Translations under genes and position numbers: made by a program | Shown: positions 48,010 through 56,553 of the stretch, piece by piece | Position numbering within the stretch: position 1 is the first letter of the stretch | How the letters are laid out: the number at the start of each line of letters is the position of its first letter | The notes under the pieces: model-generated | What the model was told of the DNA's origin: nothing | Seen by the model: only the letters and a program-made list of their open reading frames with translations | The model's database searches: none | From: Psychrobacter sp. M13 | GTDB lineage: Bacteria > Pseudomonadota > Gammaproteobacteria > Pseudomonadales > Moraxellaceae | Direction of reading: 5' to 3' | NCBI RefSeq assembly: GCF_030718935.1 | Contig: NZ_CP132194.1 | Span: 3,100,001-3,164,000, forward strand | DNA length: 64,000 nt

Positions 48010-49266
48010 ATGTCTATTTTACCGCTTCCATCGCTTAACGCTTTGATTAAAAAAACCAATAAGACTATTGATAGCGCTATTAAAAACCTGCCTGTTAGTC
48101 AGACGCTTTTTCGGCATAGACTACATTACTTATTTAAAAGCTTAGATAGCTTACCTGAGTCAGTCATTGAGCGATTGAATCATCGTCTAGGAGCGACTAC
48201 TGCTGAACAGTATCCCCATGCTGATGCACATTTGCGGCTGATTATGGCTATCAACGGTAAGCTAAAAAGCTCTCTTACTGTCGATAAGTTGCTTAAATTA
48301 CGTAAAACATTCGCAACTGATGTCGTCTCTATTCAATCACCAACGGTTTGGCGACAGGCTGAGGCTAATAACAAAAAATCTGGCGTTAACTGGCATGATA
48401 AGACTATTGCTAATGGCGATGGTGGTGACATGACTATTCGCTGTTACCGATCTACCCAGCAGAACGTTGATGAAGTCGTGATGCTGTTTTTTCATGGGGG
48501 CGGATACTGTATCGGTGATCTCGATACTCATCATGAGTTTTGTCACACCGTCTGTCATCAAACGGGCTGGGCTGTGGTCAGTGTCGACTATCGCCTAGCG
48601 CCAGAATATCGCGCTCCAACAGCCCTCAAGGACTGTCTAGCAGCTTATACTTGGCTAACTGAGAACGCTGATACACTAGGTGCATCTGCCTCGCGTATTG
48701 TATTATCAGGAGATAGTGCTGGTGGCTGTTTGGCTACCTTAGTCGGCCAGCAAGTCACTATGCCAACGCCAGCATTGTGGCAAGACACAGCTAATGATGA
48801 CGATAAGCAGGCTATTGATTATTTTATAAATACTATGAGTGACCTGCCGCCACCATTGGCTCAGTTGCCTCTATATCCAGTGACGGACTACGGCAGCGAT
48901 CATCCAAGCTGGTCGCTATATGGTCAAGGGTTATTGCTAGATAATGCGGAAGCCGACGCCTTTAATACTGCTTACATTAAGCAAAGCAAGCTGCCACAAG
49001 CTCATCCGCTAGTGTCAGTGATGAAGGGTGATAGTAGCAATATTTGCCCAAGCTATATCGTCGCCGCTGAGCTAGATATTTTGCGCGATGAAGCCCTTGT
49101 TTACGCTCAGTATTTAGAAAATGAGGGTTTAGAAGTAAAAACTTATACCGTACTTGGTGCGCCACATGGCTTTATCAATCTGCTTAGCGTTCATCAAGGT
49201 CTAAACCGAGAGACCACTCATATCATTAATGAGTTTGAAGGCTTTGTACAAGAACTTATTGCCTAA
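48010..49266 (+). CDS. Alpha/beta hydrolase, HSL-family esterase (copy 2)
   Basis: Paralogue of the preceding gene, 418 aa: shorter N-terminal part, same catalytic set (HGGGYCIGD, GDSAGG, AAELDILRDE, GAPHGFINL). Both copies share DTHHEFCH and WVSVDYRLAPE-type segments. It begins 52 bases after copy 1 with AAAAGGTGAG upstream of the ATG, so they are probably co-transcribed. Convergent with the metallophosphoesterase that follows. Confidence 0.88.
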   Translation: MSILPLPSLNALIKKTNKTIDSAIKNLPVSQTLFRHRLHYLFKSLDSLPESVIERLNHRLGATTAEQYPHADAHLRLIMAINGKLKSSLTVDKLLKLRKTFATDVVSIQSPTVWRQAEANNKKSGVNWHDKTIANGDGGDMTIRCYRSTQQNVDEVVMLFFHGGGYCIGDLDTHHEFCHTVCHQTGWAVVSVDYRLAPEYRAPTALKDCLAAYTWLTENADTLGASASRIVLSGDSAGGCLATLVGQQVTMPTPALWQDTANDDDKQAIDYFINTMSDLPPPLAQLPLYPVTDYGSDHPSWSLYGQGLLLDNAEADAFNTAYIKQSKLPQAHPLVSVMKGDSSNICPSYIVAAELDILRDEALVYAQYLENEGLEVKTYTVLGAPHGFINLLSVHQGLNRETTHIINEFEGFVQELIA

Positions 49267-49291
49267 TAATAGCTTACCGCCTGCTAAAGGC

Positions 49292-50422
49292 TTATTGCCC
49301 ATTGAGGATAATGAGCCAAACCTCAGAGCGCGAGCCTAAGCGAAACGGTATACCCCAAAAGCCATAGCCTGAGGAGACCACAAAGTGGCTATTGTTAATA
49401 GCTTCATAACCATAGCCTATGCGATTGATAGCGCTGACGATGAAATTTGCTGGGAATATCTGTCCATTATGGGTATGACCTGACACTTGTAAATCTATCG
49501 GCAACTGACTATGCGCCATAATATCGCTAGGTCTATGATCTAACAATATTACTGGCTCACTCGTGTCGACTTGCGCCAACAGCTCGGTGGTCGCAACCCG
49601 CGCCCGTTTATGATTATCAAAGCGCCCTGCTAGCCAAATCGATTGACCCTTATAATCAAGGCGCAATACTTCATCATTTAATAGCTGCACGCCCGCACTA
49701 CGCAGCGACTCGCTAATCGGCAGCTCGTGTCCATATAGATCATGATTTCCTAAAGTCGCATAAACACCAAAAGGTAAGCTGGCACATAGCTTCGCTAAAT
49801 CATCCACCATATTATAATGGGTAAAGGCCTTAACATTATCATCCATAATATCGCCTGGCATCAACAATATATCAGGCTGATTATTATCAATAAGTCGCTG
49901 TAATCTAGCGATAGCCTTATTGCCAAATAGGCGACCAATATGCAAATCACTGGCAACCATCATGCTTATCGGCTGGGCAAACGGCTTATCGATAGTAATG
50001 TTCAGTCTACGTACTGCAGGACTATAAGCGCTGTAAAATGAGTGGATAAACAACCCTACAAAAGCGAATAGCGTTATCAGGCGCAGAGTATAAATCAGCG
50101 TGTTTACATCCTGCAAAGCTATCCCTGTGACAGTCATAAATAGCCAATAGCTACCGTATAGTAGAACGCCTAGCAGCGCACTCAACACTAGATAATGCAT
50201 GACCAGCATCCAAGCACTTATCCAGCGATAGGCATTGGCTAATACTTTACTCACGCTCAATAGTAGCAGGCCATTGGTTATGATAAATATCACTGCAAAT
50301 ACCATAAGCTTCGCTGGATAATCAGACAGCCAAGGCTGTAGCCACCACGCTAAGCTATATGCCGCTCCTAAGCTAAATAGCTGCAACAAGCTAAAGACAA
50401 TGATAAAAAACGTATAACGCAT
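49292..50422 (-). CDS. Membrane metallophosphoesterase, YkuE/YaeI-like (copy 1)
   Basis: Calcineurin-fold phosphoesterase on a membrane anchor. Three to four N-terminal helices (to about residue 130), then metal-binding motifs SDLHIGRLFG, GDIMDD, GNHDLYG, LDHRP and SGHTHNGQIFP. 376 aa. Related proteins hydrolyse UDP-diacylglucosamine-like or other phosphoesters, but the substrate is not known here. A second copy lies at 50863. Confidence 0.88.
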   Translation of the reverse strand: MRYTFFIIVFSLLQLFSLGAAYSLAWWLQPWLSDYPAKLMVFAVIFIITNGLLLLSVSKVLANAYRWISAWMLVMHYLVLSALLGVLLYGSYWLFMTVTGIALQDVNTLIYTLRLITLFAFVGLFIHSFYSAYSPAVRRLNITIDKPFAQPISMMVASDLHIGRLFGNKAIARLQRLIDNNQPDILLMPGDIMDDNVKAFTHYNMVDDLAKLCASLPFGVYATLGNHDLYGHELPISESLRSAGVQLLNDEVLRLDYKGQSIWLAGRFDNHKRARVATTELLAQVDTSEPVILLDHRPSDIMAHSQLPIDLQVSGHTHNGQIFPANFIVSAINRIGYGYEAINNSHFVVSSGYGFWGIPFRLGSRSEVWLIILNGQ

Positions 50423-50591
50423 CTGTTATCTCAAATAAAATAATAACGGTTATAATAATACTAACTGCTTGAAATTACGACGCTATTACGTGTGCTTATC
50501 GTTGATAAAACGCAGTAATAACAAGGTGAAATAGTTTATAGTATAAGTGAAGTCATTCAACGATAGCTATCATTGCAGACTGAGGATCATC

Positions 50592-50774
50592 ATGCCGCAG
50601 ACCCTATATCATATTGATATCAGTGATAAACAGAGTGCTGAAAAGCTAGTAGCTGACACTATTAGTATCACAGGTGTGCGCTGGGTCAATGTCAATCGTA
50701 CTGAGCGCACCGTAGTAGTCACGCACGATGATGATTATGATGAGGCAGCCTTTAAGGCTATAGCGAAACTGTAA
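50592..50774 (+). CDS. HMA-like small protein without CxxC
   Basis: 60 aa from ATG at 50592 with GAGGAT upstream; a longer reading from 50547 is less likely. The pattern of strand-helix-strand-strand-helix (LYHIDISDK, SAEKLVADTIS, VRWVNVNRTERTVVVTH, EAAFKAIAKL) resembles a heavy-metal-associated domain, but the metal-binding CxxC is absent, so metal transfer is unlikely. It sits alone between two divergently placed metallophosphoesterase copies. Confidence 0.6.
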   Translation: MPQTLYHIDISDKQSAEKLVADTISITGVRWVNVNRTERTVVVTHDDDYDEAAFKAIAKL

Positions 50775-50801
50775 AACTTATAGTTAGTTCACTAACCATC
50801 G

Positions 50802-50864
50802 GTGCATGGAATGCACCCTACTCCTACTCTATTTTTCGTGAAGGGTATTAGATAATTGTAGATT
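50802..50864. repeat. Second copy of the dispersed intergenic repeat
   Basis: GTGCATGGAATGCACCCTAC plus about 45 bases that match 32146-32211 with a few differences (shared CCTACTCT, TTTTT, TTGTAGA-type end). It reaches the stop codon of the downstream minus-strand gene. Confidence 0.65.
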
Positions 50865-51951
50865 ATAATGCTGGCTGTAAAGTATCTGCTTTTAAGGTAA
50901 TAATCCAAATCTCAGAGCGCGTGCCGAGTCTAAACGGTACGCTACCAAAGCCGAAGCCAGACGATACTAAGAACTGAGTATTATCTATTTGCTTCGTGCC
51001 ATGAACTAAAGGGCTAAATATTTTCATCAATGTCGTCAATGGAAATATCTGTCCGCCATGGGTGTGCCCTGATAGGTGCAGATCAATGGGCAAAGCGCTT
51101 ATCTCATCGATAGCTGAGGGACGATGCTCTAAGAATATAACTGGTTTATCGGTATCGACTTTATCTAATAGCTCCTTTGCCGATAAGCGCGTCAGGTCAA
51201 TATCGTCTGAGCGTCCAATCAGCCAAACGGCTTCATTAAGCAATACGCTTTGGTTATCTAGCACCGTTATACCTGCATCTGTCACCGCCTTGGCTATTTG
51301 CTTTTCATAACCAAAATAATCATGATTACCCAATACCGCATAGACCCCAAGCGGTGCTGTCAGCTTCGATAAGCGCTCATGCATATTGGTTTTGTCATAA
51401 TAAATAGTATCATCATTCATGATATCGCCTGCCAAAACCACGACATCAGCGCCCTCTGTCTCAACGAGATTGACTAATTTATCCAATTGCCGATTGCCAA
51501 ACCAGCGACCTAAATGCGTGTCCGATACTAGCGCTATTTTTAGTGGTTCAGCCAAAGGTTTATCTGTGCTGACAGTTAGGCGCTTTACTGCTGGTACATA
51601 AGCGTTAAATACTGCTAAGCCAACAATACCAATATAGATCATTACACCAATAGCGCGTATCAACTTTGGACGCTGCGGTCGTTTAAGCAATCGACAATAT
51701 ATTAGTGCAATCACAGCGGTAACTAGCGCCGCATAAATCATAAATCCTTGCAATATCTCTATCACTAAATAGACATTGAATCGCGCTCGCCAAAACTCGC
51801 TTAACCCATAGACTAGCGCTATATTATTTATAATAAAAATGCTGAAAATCAGTACTAACTTTTTAACAGTGGTCTTAGGCTGTATTAACCACCATAAAAT
51901 AACACTAGTGGTTACTGCTAATAACTGAGTTACGATAATAAAGAGCCACAT
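50863..51951 (-). CDS. Membrane metallophosphoesterase, YkuE/YaeI-like (copy 2)
   Basis: Paralogue of the 49292-50422 gene: 362 aa, N-terminal helices, then SDTHLGRWFGN, GDIMNDD, GNHDYFG, LEHRP and SGHTHGGQIFP. Both end with a conserved SSGFGFGSVPFRLG/SSGYGFWGIPFRLG segment and R-S-E-[VI]-W. Probably an old tandem duplication later separated by the small HMA-like gene. Confidence 0.88.
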   Translation of the reverse strand: MWLFIIVTQLLAVTTSVILWWLIQPKTTVKKLVLIFSIFIINNIALVYGLSEFWRARFNVYLVIEILQGFMIYAALVTAVIALIYCRLLKRPQRPKLIRAIGVMIYIGIVGLAVFNAYVPAVKRLTVSTDKPLAEPLKIALVSDTHLGRWFGNRQLDKLVNLVETEGADVVVLAGDIMNDDTIYYDKTNMHERLSKLTAPLGVYAVLGNHDYFGYEKQIAKAVTDAGITVLDNQSVLLNEAVWLIGRSDDIDLTRLSAKELLDKVDTDKPVIFLEHRPSAIDEISALPIDLHLSGHTHGGQIFPLTTLMKIFSPLVHGTKQIDNTQFLVSSGFGFGSVPFRLGTRSEIWIITLKADTLQPAL

Positions 51952-52058
51952 AATTGAATCTAAGTGAATAAAAGTGTGCTTAGTTTAGCTTTTATTTTAT
52001 CAACTCTGACCCTTGTGGCTATTATTCACTGATATTTCATAATTAATGCGTAGTCTAA

Positions 52059-52523
52059 TTAACGCTTGTCAGGCGCGATTTTGCAAAGACCATTTTGACA
52101 AGCTTCTACAGCAGCTTTGCCATAAATCGCTTTTGTTACCCAGTTTGGGATTCGATAGCGGTTACGCGCGACGTAAGGATAAGCAAAGTCGCCCAATTCC
52201 TTAATAACAGGTAGATAAAGCCAGTTTGCCCAGCTGACATTTGCAGTTTTATATAGCAGTCTTACTGCATCCATATGCGTATGCCAATCACCGTTGCTGT
52301 CTTGCACGCAAAGATAAGTCATCGCATCAGCGCGATTAAACCCTGCTGCTTGTAACATATCCAAGCCTTTATCCACTGATATCAGCTCAATGGCCTGAGG
52401 GTTACGCGCTTGCATATTATGTGCCTCCGTACTGCACAGCACGCAAGCATCGTCATAGTACATAGTGATTGCCAGTTTATGTTGGCTTGTAAGTGGCGTT
52501 GATTCAGTTTGAGTATTCATCAT
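52059..52523 (-). CDS. DCC family (DUF393) thiol-disulfide oxidoreductase-like protein
   Basis: Thioredoxin-like small protein of the DCC family. The family motif appears as YYDDACVLCSTE (usual form D-G-x-C-x-x-C) near the N-terminus, followed by a helical body with W-F-type residues (VSWANWLYLPVIKELGDFAYPYVARNRYRIP). 154 aa. It lies 49 bases after the desaturase in the same orientation and is probably co-expressed. Redox partner unknown. Confidence 0.85.
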   Translation of the reverse strand: MMNTQTESTPLTSQHKLAITMYYDDACVLCSTEAHNMQARNPQAIELISVDKGLDMLQAAGFNRADAMTYLCVQDSNGDWHTHMDAVRLLYKTANVSWANWLYLPVIKELGDFAYPYVARNRYRIPNWVTKAIYGKAAVEACQNGLCKIAPDKR

Positions 52524-52572
52524 GCAATTCCTAGTTTTATACTGATTAATTTATCTCGATTAAACATATTGT

Positions 52573-53658
52573 TTAAGCCGACCCTAGTCTTTTTAGAGCA
52601 CCTCCAATAGGACAAGAATATTTATGATCTAAATGACTCACATGACTCACATGATCAGCTGGCTTTTTGAATAAAATATCACTGTTATTTATAGCTAGTA
52701 CTCTATTAGTATTGGCTGATAGCTTTGTTCGGGTAGGTTGAGAATTAGCATTATTTTTTGCGATATGATTATTAATATAAATAACATTATCCCCTTTATT
52801 ATTAGTGGTTTTCTTACTAATAACATCATTAGCAGTCTGTATTGAACAGAGTGTCTTACTAGCTAATATAGGAATTACAGGCTGCTGTGTCCACTCTGGA
52901 GCTATAGTATCTAAACGCTTTGCCAGCTCTGGCAAATGGTTAGTCGGCACCGCTGGGAATAGATGATGCTCAATGTGATAGAGCAGATTAAAGGTCAGTA
53001 GATTAATAAGCGGATGGCGCTCACTACGCGCATAAACCAGCTCATCGCAGCCGTGATGCACGCTCCATACTGCAAAGAAGCCTACCAACATATTCGCCAC
53101 TAGCATGACCAGTACGTGATACATAAGTACAGGATGCATAGTGATAAATGCCGTAGTAATCACCGCTGATATCAGCACCATATCAATGACGACCAATAGC
53201 CGATTGCGACGGCTCTCATGAGTCAGTCCAAACCACTGAATGGCAATAGAGAACTTGCCACCGCCTACTATCGCCTTATACCAAGGCAGACGCGCCCAAT
53301 TGCCCTCGACATCGCTGTCGCCTAATGGATCACGATGATGATTAAGATGCGTATGGCGAATCGCATGGGTACTACAAAGCATGGTGATACTAAGCATAAA
53401 TAGCATCAGCTCTGTAGCAACTTTACTCACGCCTAAAGTACGATGATAGCAATCATGTGCCTGTCTAAGTGCTGCCACAAAGAAGAAAAACGAGCTGACA
53501 AGCGCAAGTAACCAAAAGCTTTGAGCCGCGCTCCACCACGATAGTAGTAAAAATGGCAGGGATAGCAGCACGTTATAAACCGTCTCTGTAACACCTAGTT
53601 GACGCAAGTCTTGCCATTCGATATTAGCTAATGAATGGTTATTTGATAAGTGACGCAT
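52573..53658 (-). CDS. Membrane fatty acid desaturase
   Basis: Di-iron membrane desaturase/hydroxylase. The three histidine boxes are present: HDCYH (residues about 68-72), HLNHH (about 105-109) and HIEHH (about 232-236), with helices between. After about residue 275 there is a ~85-residue Asn/Thr/His-rich tail (e.g. HVSHVSHLDHKYS) not expected in the core family. Operator A lies about 70 bases upstream. Chemical target is likely an acyl lipid chain, but carotenoid-type substrates are not excluded. Confidence 0.88.
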   Translation of the reverse strand: MRHLSNNHSLANIEWQDLRQLGVTETVYNVLLSLPFLLLSWWSAAQSFWLLALVSSFFFFVAALRQAHDCYHRTLGVSKVATELMLFMLSITMLCSTHAIRHTHLNHHRDPLGDSDVEGNWARLPWYKAIVGGGKFSIAIQWFGLTHESRRNRLLVVIDMVLISAVITTAFITMHPVLMYHVLVMLVANMLVGFFAVWSVHHGCDELVYARSERHPLINLLTFNLLYHIEHHLFPAVPTNHLPELAKRLDTIAPEWTQQPVIPILASKTLCSIQTANDVISKKTTNNKGDNVIYINNHIAKNNANSQPTRTKLSANTNRVLAINNSDILFKKPADHVSHVSHLDHKYSCPIGGALKRLGSA

Positions 53659-53727
53659 GATGCTCTCCTTAATGAGTGTTAAGTAGTAGCAAAGAACATA
53701 TAGACGACTACTATAATATTTCTTAAA

Positions 53728-53745
53728 TTTCTGTCAAAACTGAAA
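53728..53745. promoter_or_regulatory. Operator A (GbsR regulon candidate)
   Basis: TTTCTGTCAAAACTGAAA: imperfect inverted repeat TTTCtGT / ACtGAAA, 70 bases before the desaturase start. Near-identical to the sites at 54413, 57079 and 57747. Confidence 0.7.
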
Positions 53746-53774
53746 TAATAAGGCAAAGCTTTAATTTATTTATT

Positions 53775-54308
53775 TTAAGATTTTACCTTTGGTACTATTA
53801 TTTTGCCTAACACTACGCTGCTCAGCCCACCTACCGACCCTAAAAACAGTGCGCCTTTTAAAAACGCTAAAATATCGTCACTATTAAAACCAGAAGGAGT
53901 ATCCGCATAATTACTATGATTAAAAGTAGTACCTAGATAAGTCTGGATAAAGCTTTGAAGCTCCAAAGCTGTTATCAAAAGCATGAGGCACAAAACCGTC
54001 ATAACAAAACCTGTGATAAATAGCTTTAAATAATCCTCTACACCGACGATCACAATTCTATGTCTGCTTACAAACCATCCTGTCAGAATAGACGGCACAA
54101 GTCCTATAATCGCACCAACAGTAGCAAACAATATAGTACCCATTATCATCGCAAACATAGGACTGCTATTACCAAAGATTATTTCAAACAATACACTACC
54201 GAATCCTATTACTGCACCGCCAATAGCGCCACCTAGTAAAGTATAAGTCCATATGACCGAACTTGTCGGATATAAATAATTGCTTATGCCTGTCTCTTTA
54301 CTATTCAT
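53775..54308 (-). CDS. Four-helix membrane protein, paralogue 1
   Basis: Member of a local family of four paralogues, no known function. 177 aa with four helices. Family marks: YP-x3-V-[IL] just before helix 1, GGAIGG in helix 1, G-L-V-P-S-I-L-T-G-W after helix 2, and a final helix ending V-P-K. Here helix 3 is followed by an extra polar loop (FNHSNYADTPSGFNSDD). Operator B lies about 105 bases upstream; the desaturase follows. Confidence 0.75.
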   Translation of the reverse strand: MNSKETGISNYLYPTSSVIWTYTLLGGAIGGAVIGFGSVLFEIIFGNSSPMFAMIMGTILFATVGAIIGLVPSILTGWFVSRHRIVIVGVEDYLKLFITGFVMTVLCLMLLITALELQSFIQTYLGTTFNHSNYADTPSGFNSDDILAFLKGALFLGSVGGLSSVVLGKIIVPKVKS

Positions 54309-54412
54309 AATGTAATCACCGATGAAGTATGCACTGGAAACTTTAGTTAAAACAATTGTTATGTAATTACTCTACTCCTTCTTAGATAATTTTAGAAGTA
54401 TTATTTACTTTA

Positions 54413-54430
54413 TTTCTGTCAATAGTGAAA
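54413..54430. promoter_or_regulatory. Operator B (GbsR regulon candidate)
   Basis: TTTCTGTCAATAGTGAAA followed by TTATAAG, as operator A is followed by TAATAAG. In front of paralogue 1. Confidence 0.7.
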
Positions 54431-54450
54431 TTATAAGATAAAAATTTATA

Positions 54451-54485
54451 GTGTCTAGTGTCTAGTGTCTAGTGTCTAGTGTCTA
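54451..54485 (-). repeat. Five exact copies of heptamer GTGTCTA
   Basis: GTGTCTA repeated five times in direct tandem. It overlaps the last codons of paralogue 2 (which end P-R-H-stop). The 7-base unit is not a multiple of three, so a change in copy number could shift the protein's last codons or stop. Confidence 0.9.
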
Positions 54486-54937
54486 GGCAATATAGACCAG
54501 CCTAGAATCAAGGCACTAATACCGCCTGTCAAAATCTGAATAATCAAAGGTAGCTCTATTACTGATAAAAAAGCAAAACCTATAACGCTACCAACAACTA
54601 AAGATATAAACAAACCTTTATAGCTATAATTGATATTCATTTGTGCAAGAACCCAACCCGTGAACAGCGAAGGCAACAAACCCAATAAGAAACCAAAAGC
54701 TATATAGAGGATTAATGATAATCCTGATAGCAAAGCTGTATTCAATGCATCAACTGCGCTAAAACTATTAGCTTTTATTGGCATAGCAGGCAGCGCCATT
54801 GTCAGCCAAAGAAACAGGCCTCCAATAGCACCACCGAACTGCACAAACTGATTAATTACATCTCTTTTGGGATAGTCAGCCTTAACTTTATTCACAAGTA
54901 TATCTACTTTAAATATATATTGTTTCACATGAAACAT
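54476..54937 (-). CDS. Four-helix membrane protein, paralogue 2
   Basis: Second member of the local four-gene family: 153 aa, D-Y-P-K-R-D-V-I before helix 1, FGGAIGG, GLLPSLFTGW after helix 2, and a C-terminal LPRH. The first residues MFHVKQ are the reading of a parS-like 16-mer on the minus strand. 13 bases after the TIGR01777 epimerase, same operon. The heptamer repeat overlaps its 3' end. Function unknown. Confidence 0.72.
   Translation of the reverse strand: MFHVKQYIFKVDILVNKVKADYPKRDVINQFVQFGGAIGGLFLWLTMALPAMPIKANSFSAVDALNTALLSGLSLILYIAFGFLLGLLPSLFTGWVLAQMNINYSYKGLFISLVVGSVIGFAFLSVIELPLIIQILTGGISALILGWSILPRH
54921..54936. promoter_or_regulatory. parS-like site 1
   Basis: TGTTTCACATGAAACA differs from the ParB consensus TGTTTCACGTGAAACA at one central base. 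It overlaps the start codon of paralogue 2. An identical copy is at 61273-61288. Confidence 0.7.
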
Positions 54938-54950
54938 CGGCTATCGTCAA

Positions 54951-55904
54951 TTAGCTCTGCTCCGCTAAAGCGGTCTCAAGCGTTGGCTGCTCAAACTCGT
55001 AACCAGCATCAAGTAGCGCTTGCGGCAATACCTTTTGCCCATCAATCAAAAGCGTCGACATTTCACCAAACATCAGCTTAAGCAAGAACTCAGGTAAAGT
55101 AAAGATAGTCGGGCGATGTAGCCATGCACCGACGTCTTTGGTAAATTTATGATTAGTCACAGGATTAGGCGCAGTCAAGTTATAGACTAGCGCTGGTGTA
55201 TCGCTCGTCGTGCTGAGCGTATTATTATGCGTTTCAATCTTATCAGCTAAATGCTGTTCAATAATAAAGATAGCAGCCCCTACCCAATCGTCACGGCTGA
55301 CCCAGCTCATGATTTGCTGGCCATCGCCTAACTGACCGCCTACCCCAAATTTAAATGGCGTCAATAACTTGCCGAGCATACCGCCTGAAGGATGGATTAC
55401 TACACCAGTACGTACAATAGCGACAGGGACGCCATATTCAGTAGCCTTTAATGCTAGCTGCTCCCAGTCCTCACATAAACGATGCGAAAAATCAGTCTCA
55501 AAGCCACTGCTCTCAGTCAACGGTTTATCGCCTTGTGTACCATACCAGCCAATCGCCGAACCACTGAGCAGCAGCTTAGGCTTATTAGGCGTACGCGCGA
55601 TAAAGGCGAGTAGCGACTCTGTAGGCTTGATACGGCTGGCAAGTAGTGCCTCTTTACGCTCATCGCTCCAACGCGAGTCGGCAATCCCCGCTCCTGCTAA
55701 GTTCATTATCACATCATAGCGGTTATCGGTTTTTGCCAGCTCATCATAGGTCATCAGGCTAACAGTATCAGGATGCGCTTGACTCGTATCGCGAGTCAGC
55801 CAAGTGATAGCGACCTCTTTACCCGTTTGGTAATAACGTTTGATAATCTCATCACTAAATGCGCTACCCAAAAATCCTGTACCACCACTGATCAAAATAT
55901 TCAT
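54951..55904 (-). CDS. TIGR01777 family epimerase (SDR)
   Basis: NAD(P)-binding epimerase/SDR39U1-like protein (E. coli YfcH type). N-terminal Rossmann motif ILISGGTGFLGSAF, SLMTYDEL, NLAGAGIADSRW, GSAIGWYG, and the C-terminal DUF1731-like part (LLKLMFGEMSTLLIDGQKVLPQAL). 317 aa. Reaction not known. It sits inside the four-paralogue cluster, 31 bases after paralogue 3 and 13 before paralogue 2. Confidence 0.9.
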   Translation of the reverse strand: MNILISGGTGFLGSAFSDEIIKRYYQTGKEVAITWLTRDTSQAHPDTVSLMTYDELAKTDNRYDVIMNLAGAGIADSRWSDERKEALLASRIKPTESLLAFIARTPNKPKLLLSGSAIGWYGTQGDKPLTESSGFETDFSHRLCEDWEQLALKATEYGVPVAIVRTGVVIHPSGGMLGKLLTPFKFGVGGQLGDGQQIMSWVSRDDWVGAAIFIIEQHLADKIETHNNTLSTTSDTPALVYNLTAPNPVTNHKFTKDVGAWLHRPTIFTLPEFLLKLMFGEMSTLLIDGQKVLPQALLDAGYEFEQPTLETALAEQS

Positions 55905-55935
55905 TGCGACATCCCTCTTTTATTGGCGTAAAAAG

Positions 55936-56445
55936 CTATTCAACTGATTGGTTATCTAAGGTTATAAAGTCTTGATAAATATCGTCGCCCTTTTTCACTG
56001 GATTGTCAAAACGCGTTGTACAGGCTTTTGGTAAGGCTGCGAGACTGGCGATAACTAAATTGACACCGCCAAATAGACCTATAGTTAGCATGGCAACGGA
56101 TAATATACCGACTTCCTCTACGCTACCAATGCCCAAATATATAATTATGGCAGCGATATAAAGCGCTGAGATAACAAAGCCAATTAGAAATACTGTGCGA
56201 GTACTGTGTGCATCACCCTGCCATATTTGTTTATTAGCAATAACCATACCCGCTAATAATGCAGGAATAAGTCCTAATAATCCGACGTGTAACAATGGAT
56301 GCAAGCCGATCTGCGCAAAATTAGCCTCTCTAAATATAATTAATAGAATCAGCTGAACGAGCAATCCACCAATGATACTACTAAGCCCTGTAAACATCGT
56401 AATCACCTGTAAATAGGGGTAGCGTTCTGCTTTATTATTTTTCAT
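55936..56445 (-). CDS. Four-helix membrane protein, paralogue 3
   Basis: Third member of the local family. Start MKNNKAERYPYLQVI at 56445 with TAGGAT 7 bases upstream. Y-P-x3-V-I precedes helix 1. The G-rich helix-1 pattern is weaker (SSIIGG), LIPALLAGM follows helix 2, and the end is LPKACTTRFDNPVKK plus an acidic tail. 169 aa. Most diverged of the four. Co-directional and close to the epimerase. Confidence 0.7.
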   Translation of the reverse strand: MKNNKAERYPYLQVITMFTGLSSIIGGLLVQLILLIIFREANFAQIGLHPLLHVGLLGLIPALLAGMVIANKQIWQGDAHSTRTVFLIGFVISALYIAAIIIYLGIGSVEEVGILSVAMLTIGLFGGVNLVIASLAALPKACTTRFDNPVKKGDDIYQDFITLDNQSVE

Positions 56446-56553
56446 TTTACATATCCTACAAAAGTGAGTATTCACTTAGTATAGGTATAGCATTGGTACA
56501 AACTATGGATATGTTATGGAGAGTTGATGAATAGGTTTTTCAAGAGTATTAAG

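Noticed and set aside
54451..54485. Direct heptamer repeats as a CRISPR fragment
   Set aside because: Units are 7 bases without spacers; no cas genes in the window.
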